From the NCBI RefSeq assembly GCF_039523175.1, contig NZ_BAAAEU010000028.1, forward strand, positions 1-64,000: a stretch of 64,000 bases of DNA. The letters run 5' to 3'. This DNA comes from Dokdonella_A soli. Its GTDB lineage: Bacteria > Pseudomonadota > Gammaproteobacteria > Xanthomonadales > Rhodanobacteraceae. Each line of letters starts with the position of its first letter. The first letter of the stretch is position 1. This document shows positions 62,649 through 64,000 of this stretch, in pieces. The position numbers and the translations under genes were made by a program. The notes beneath the pieces were generated by a model, which saw only the letters and a program-made list of their open reading frames with translations, had not been told where the DNA came from and ran no database searches.

Positions 62649-63836
62649 TCAGGGCGCGGCGTTCGTGCCTTGGTCGCGCTTCAGCAGCAGTGACAGCACC
62701 GGCGGCGTGACGATCGAGGTCAGCAGCGACATCGCGACGATGACCGCGTAGATCTCGTTGCTGAACACGCCGGCGACGAGGCCGAGGCTGGCGATCACCA
62801 CGCCGACCTCGCCGCGCGGCACCATGCCGACGCCGACGATCAGCGCGCCGCGCTTGCCGAGTGAGAGCGCGCCGAGGAAGCCGCCGAGGAGCTTGGAGAC
62901 GATTGCGATTACGGTCACGACCAGCAGCATCCACAGCGCCGCGCCGCTCGCAAACACGGAAAGATCGATCTTCGCGCCGGTGATCACGAAGAAGAACGGC
63001 GTCAGCAGCGCGAGCAGCGGTTGCATCTGATGTTCGAGTTCCTCGCGCTGATGCATCTCCGACGCGATCATGCCGGCGAGGAACGCGCCGATGATCGCGG
63101 CAAGCCCGAATTCGGTGGACAGGTAGGCGAGGCCGAGGCAGATCGCCAGCGCGATCGTCAGCGGCGATAACGGATTGATCGGCCGATCCAGCCAGTGCGC
63201 GCGCCGGCGCATCACGCGGGTGCCGACCCAGCCGATGACCGCGACGAAGCCGATCGCCTGCGCGAGCACCAGCAGCAGGCTGCCGATGTTCACGCCACCG
63301 CTGGACTGCAGCGAGGTGACCACACCGAGCAGCAGCATCGCGAGGATGTCGTCGATCACCGCCGCGCCGAGGATCACGCGGCTCTCGATGCGCGTCAGTA
63401 CGCCGAGCTCCTGCAATACGCGCGCGGTGATGCCGGCCGAAGTCGCGACGAACGCGGCTGCCACGAACAGCGACTTGGTCCACTCGAAGCCGCTGCCATG
63501 CGCCCACAGCGAGCCAAGCACGAACGGCACGATCACGCCGAGCACACCAACAAGGAACGCACTCTTGCCGACCTTCTTGAGATCGTCGAGCCGCGTTTCC
63601 AGGCCAACCGAGAACAGCAGCAACACGACGCCGATCTCGGCGAGCACGTCGAGCGGCATGCCGCCGACGATCTGCTCAGGCTGGATCCAGCCGAGTGCCG
63701 ACGGGCCGATCGCGCAACCGGCGACGATTTCGCCGACCACGCCAGGCAGTTTCAGGCGTTGCGCGATCTCGGCGCCGATCTGCGCCGCGACGAAGATCGC
63801 GAACAGGGTCAACAGGATTTCAGCGCCGTGGTGCAT
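62649..63836 (-). CDS. Cation:proton antiporter, CPA2 family
   Basis: 395-residue monovalent cation/proton antiporter with about twelve transmembrane segments. Features are LPGVVGEIVAGCAIGPSALG near the N-terminus, EIGVVLLLFSVGLE, FVATSAGITARVLQELG, VIDDILAMLLLGV (with the conserved Asp pair), and VGMVPRGEVGVVIASLG. It is closest in style to Na+/H+ or K+/H+ exchangers of the KefB/YbaL branch but has no C-terminal TrkA-N domain, so it is a short member. The ATG at 63836 matches the family N-terminus. Confidence 0.9.
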   Translation of the reverse strand: MHHGAEILLTLFAIFVAAQIGAEIAQRLKLPGVVGEIVAGCAIGPSALGWIQPEQIVGGMPLDVLAEIGVVLLLFSVGLETRLDDLKKVGKSAFLVGVLGVIVPFVLGSLWAHGSGFEWTKSLFVAAAFVATSAGITARVLQELGVLTRIESRVILGAAVIDDILAMLLLGVVTSLQSSGGVNIGSLLLVLAQAIGFVAVIGWVGTRVMRRRAHWLDRPINPLSPLTIALAICLGLAYLSTEFGLAAIIGAFLAGMIASEMHQREELEHQMQPLLALLTPFFFVITGAKIDLSVFASGAALWMLLVVTVIAIVSKLLGGFLGALSLGKRGALIVGVGMVPRGEVGVVIASLGLVAGVFSNEIYAVIVAMSLLTSIVTPPVLSLLLKRDQGTNAAP

Positions 63837-63905
63837 GGAGTGCCTTGTTGGGTTCGACTGGTCATCCTGCAAACTTACGACGAACCACCAGCCGTTCGTG
63901 CTGAG

Positions 63906-63985
63906 GTATCGAAACATGAACGGCGTGCGACGCCGAGAACTGGCGAAGTTCGCCGTGACTCGCGCCATCCTGGCGCTCGCCCTTC
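63906..63985 (-). repeat. Dispersed repeat block, copy 2
   Basis: On the minus strand it reads AAGGGCGAGCGCCAGGATGG, then CGCGAGTCACGGCGAAC, a variable middle, and CGCCGTTCATGTTTCGATAC. It corresponds to 50291-50360 in the opposite orientation and lies upstream of the antiporter gene. The rest of the window's end (63837-64000) holds no gene that I recognise. Confidence 0.8.
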
Positions 63986-64000
63986 GGGACGGGTGAACTC

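Overview
This is a GC-rich chromosomal segment (about two thirds G+C by eye) of a gammaproteobacterium, most likely from the Xanthomonadales (Rhodanobacteraceae or Xanthomonadaceae). This rests on the gene order rpsF-rpsR-rplI-dnaB-alr-radA and ffh-rpsP-rimM-trmD-rplS, on the GTAGGAGCGGCTTCAGCC-type palindromic repeats, and on secreted proteins that end in a short IFADGFD-like tail. The genus is inference. I found no rRNA, tRNA, CRISPR, prophage or intact insertion sequence.

Layout. 0.2-6.3 kb: ribosomal proteins S6, S18 and L9, DnaB helicase, alanine racemase, a small exported protein and RadA. 6.3-11.2 kb: a YpjD-type membrane protein divergent from ffh, then rpsP-rimM-trmD-rplS. 11.4-15.4 kb: htpG and a transaminase/omega-amidase pair. 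15.5-23 kb: an ArsC-like reductase, a Rieske oxygenase, an ArnT-type glycosyltransferase, a secreted DUF1800/DUF1501 pair and a HAD phosphatase. 23-31 kb: a membrane-anchored winged-helix/TPR regulator, an LVIVD-repeat exported protein, a YceH-type protein and a large zinc metalloprotease. 31-41 kb: a cupin, Hsp33, Mfd and an RND efflux pair. 41-50 kb: an acetyltransferase, a broken TauE/UreH-like membrane gene, a LysR regulator, two exported surface-type proteins, a CDF transporter and a LytS/LytTR two-component system. 50-64 kb: a repeat island, an amidohydrolase-like protein that has lost its metal ligands, a PQQ dehydrogenase with a membrane partner, a lipoprotein, an ECF sigma factor coupled to a Ser/Thr kinase, a second beta-helix protein and a CPA2 antiporter.

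The first 15 kb is ordinary housekeeping DNA. The most unusual signals are: (1) a shared C-terminal tail, consensus roughly [IV]F[AV][DN]G[FYM]D, on four otherwise different exported proteins; (2) a sigma factor whose region 2.2 acidic patch is replaced by Ser-Thr-Thr, next to its kinase; (3) a perfect intergenic-type palindrome inserted in frame inside mfd; (4) an amidohydrolase pseudoenzyme; (5) a fragment duplicated from the neighbouring LytTR gene; (6) a frameshifted and truncated TauE/UreH-like gene; and (7) several families of dispersed palindromes, plus a candidate G-quadruplex pair between dnaB and alr.

Family names come from motif recognition by eye. No database search was run.
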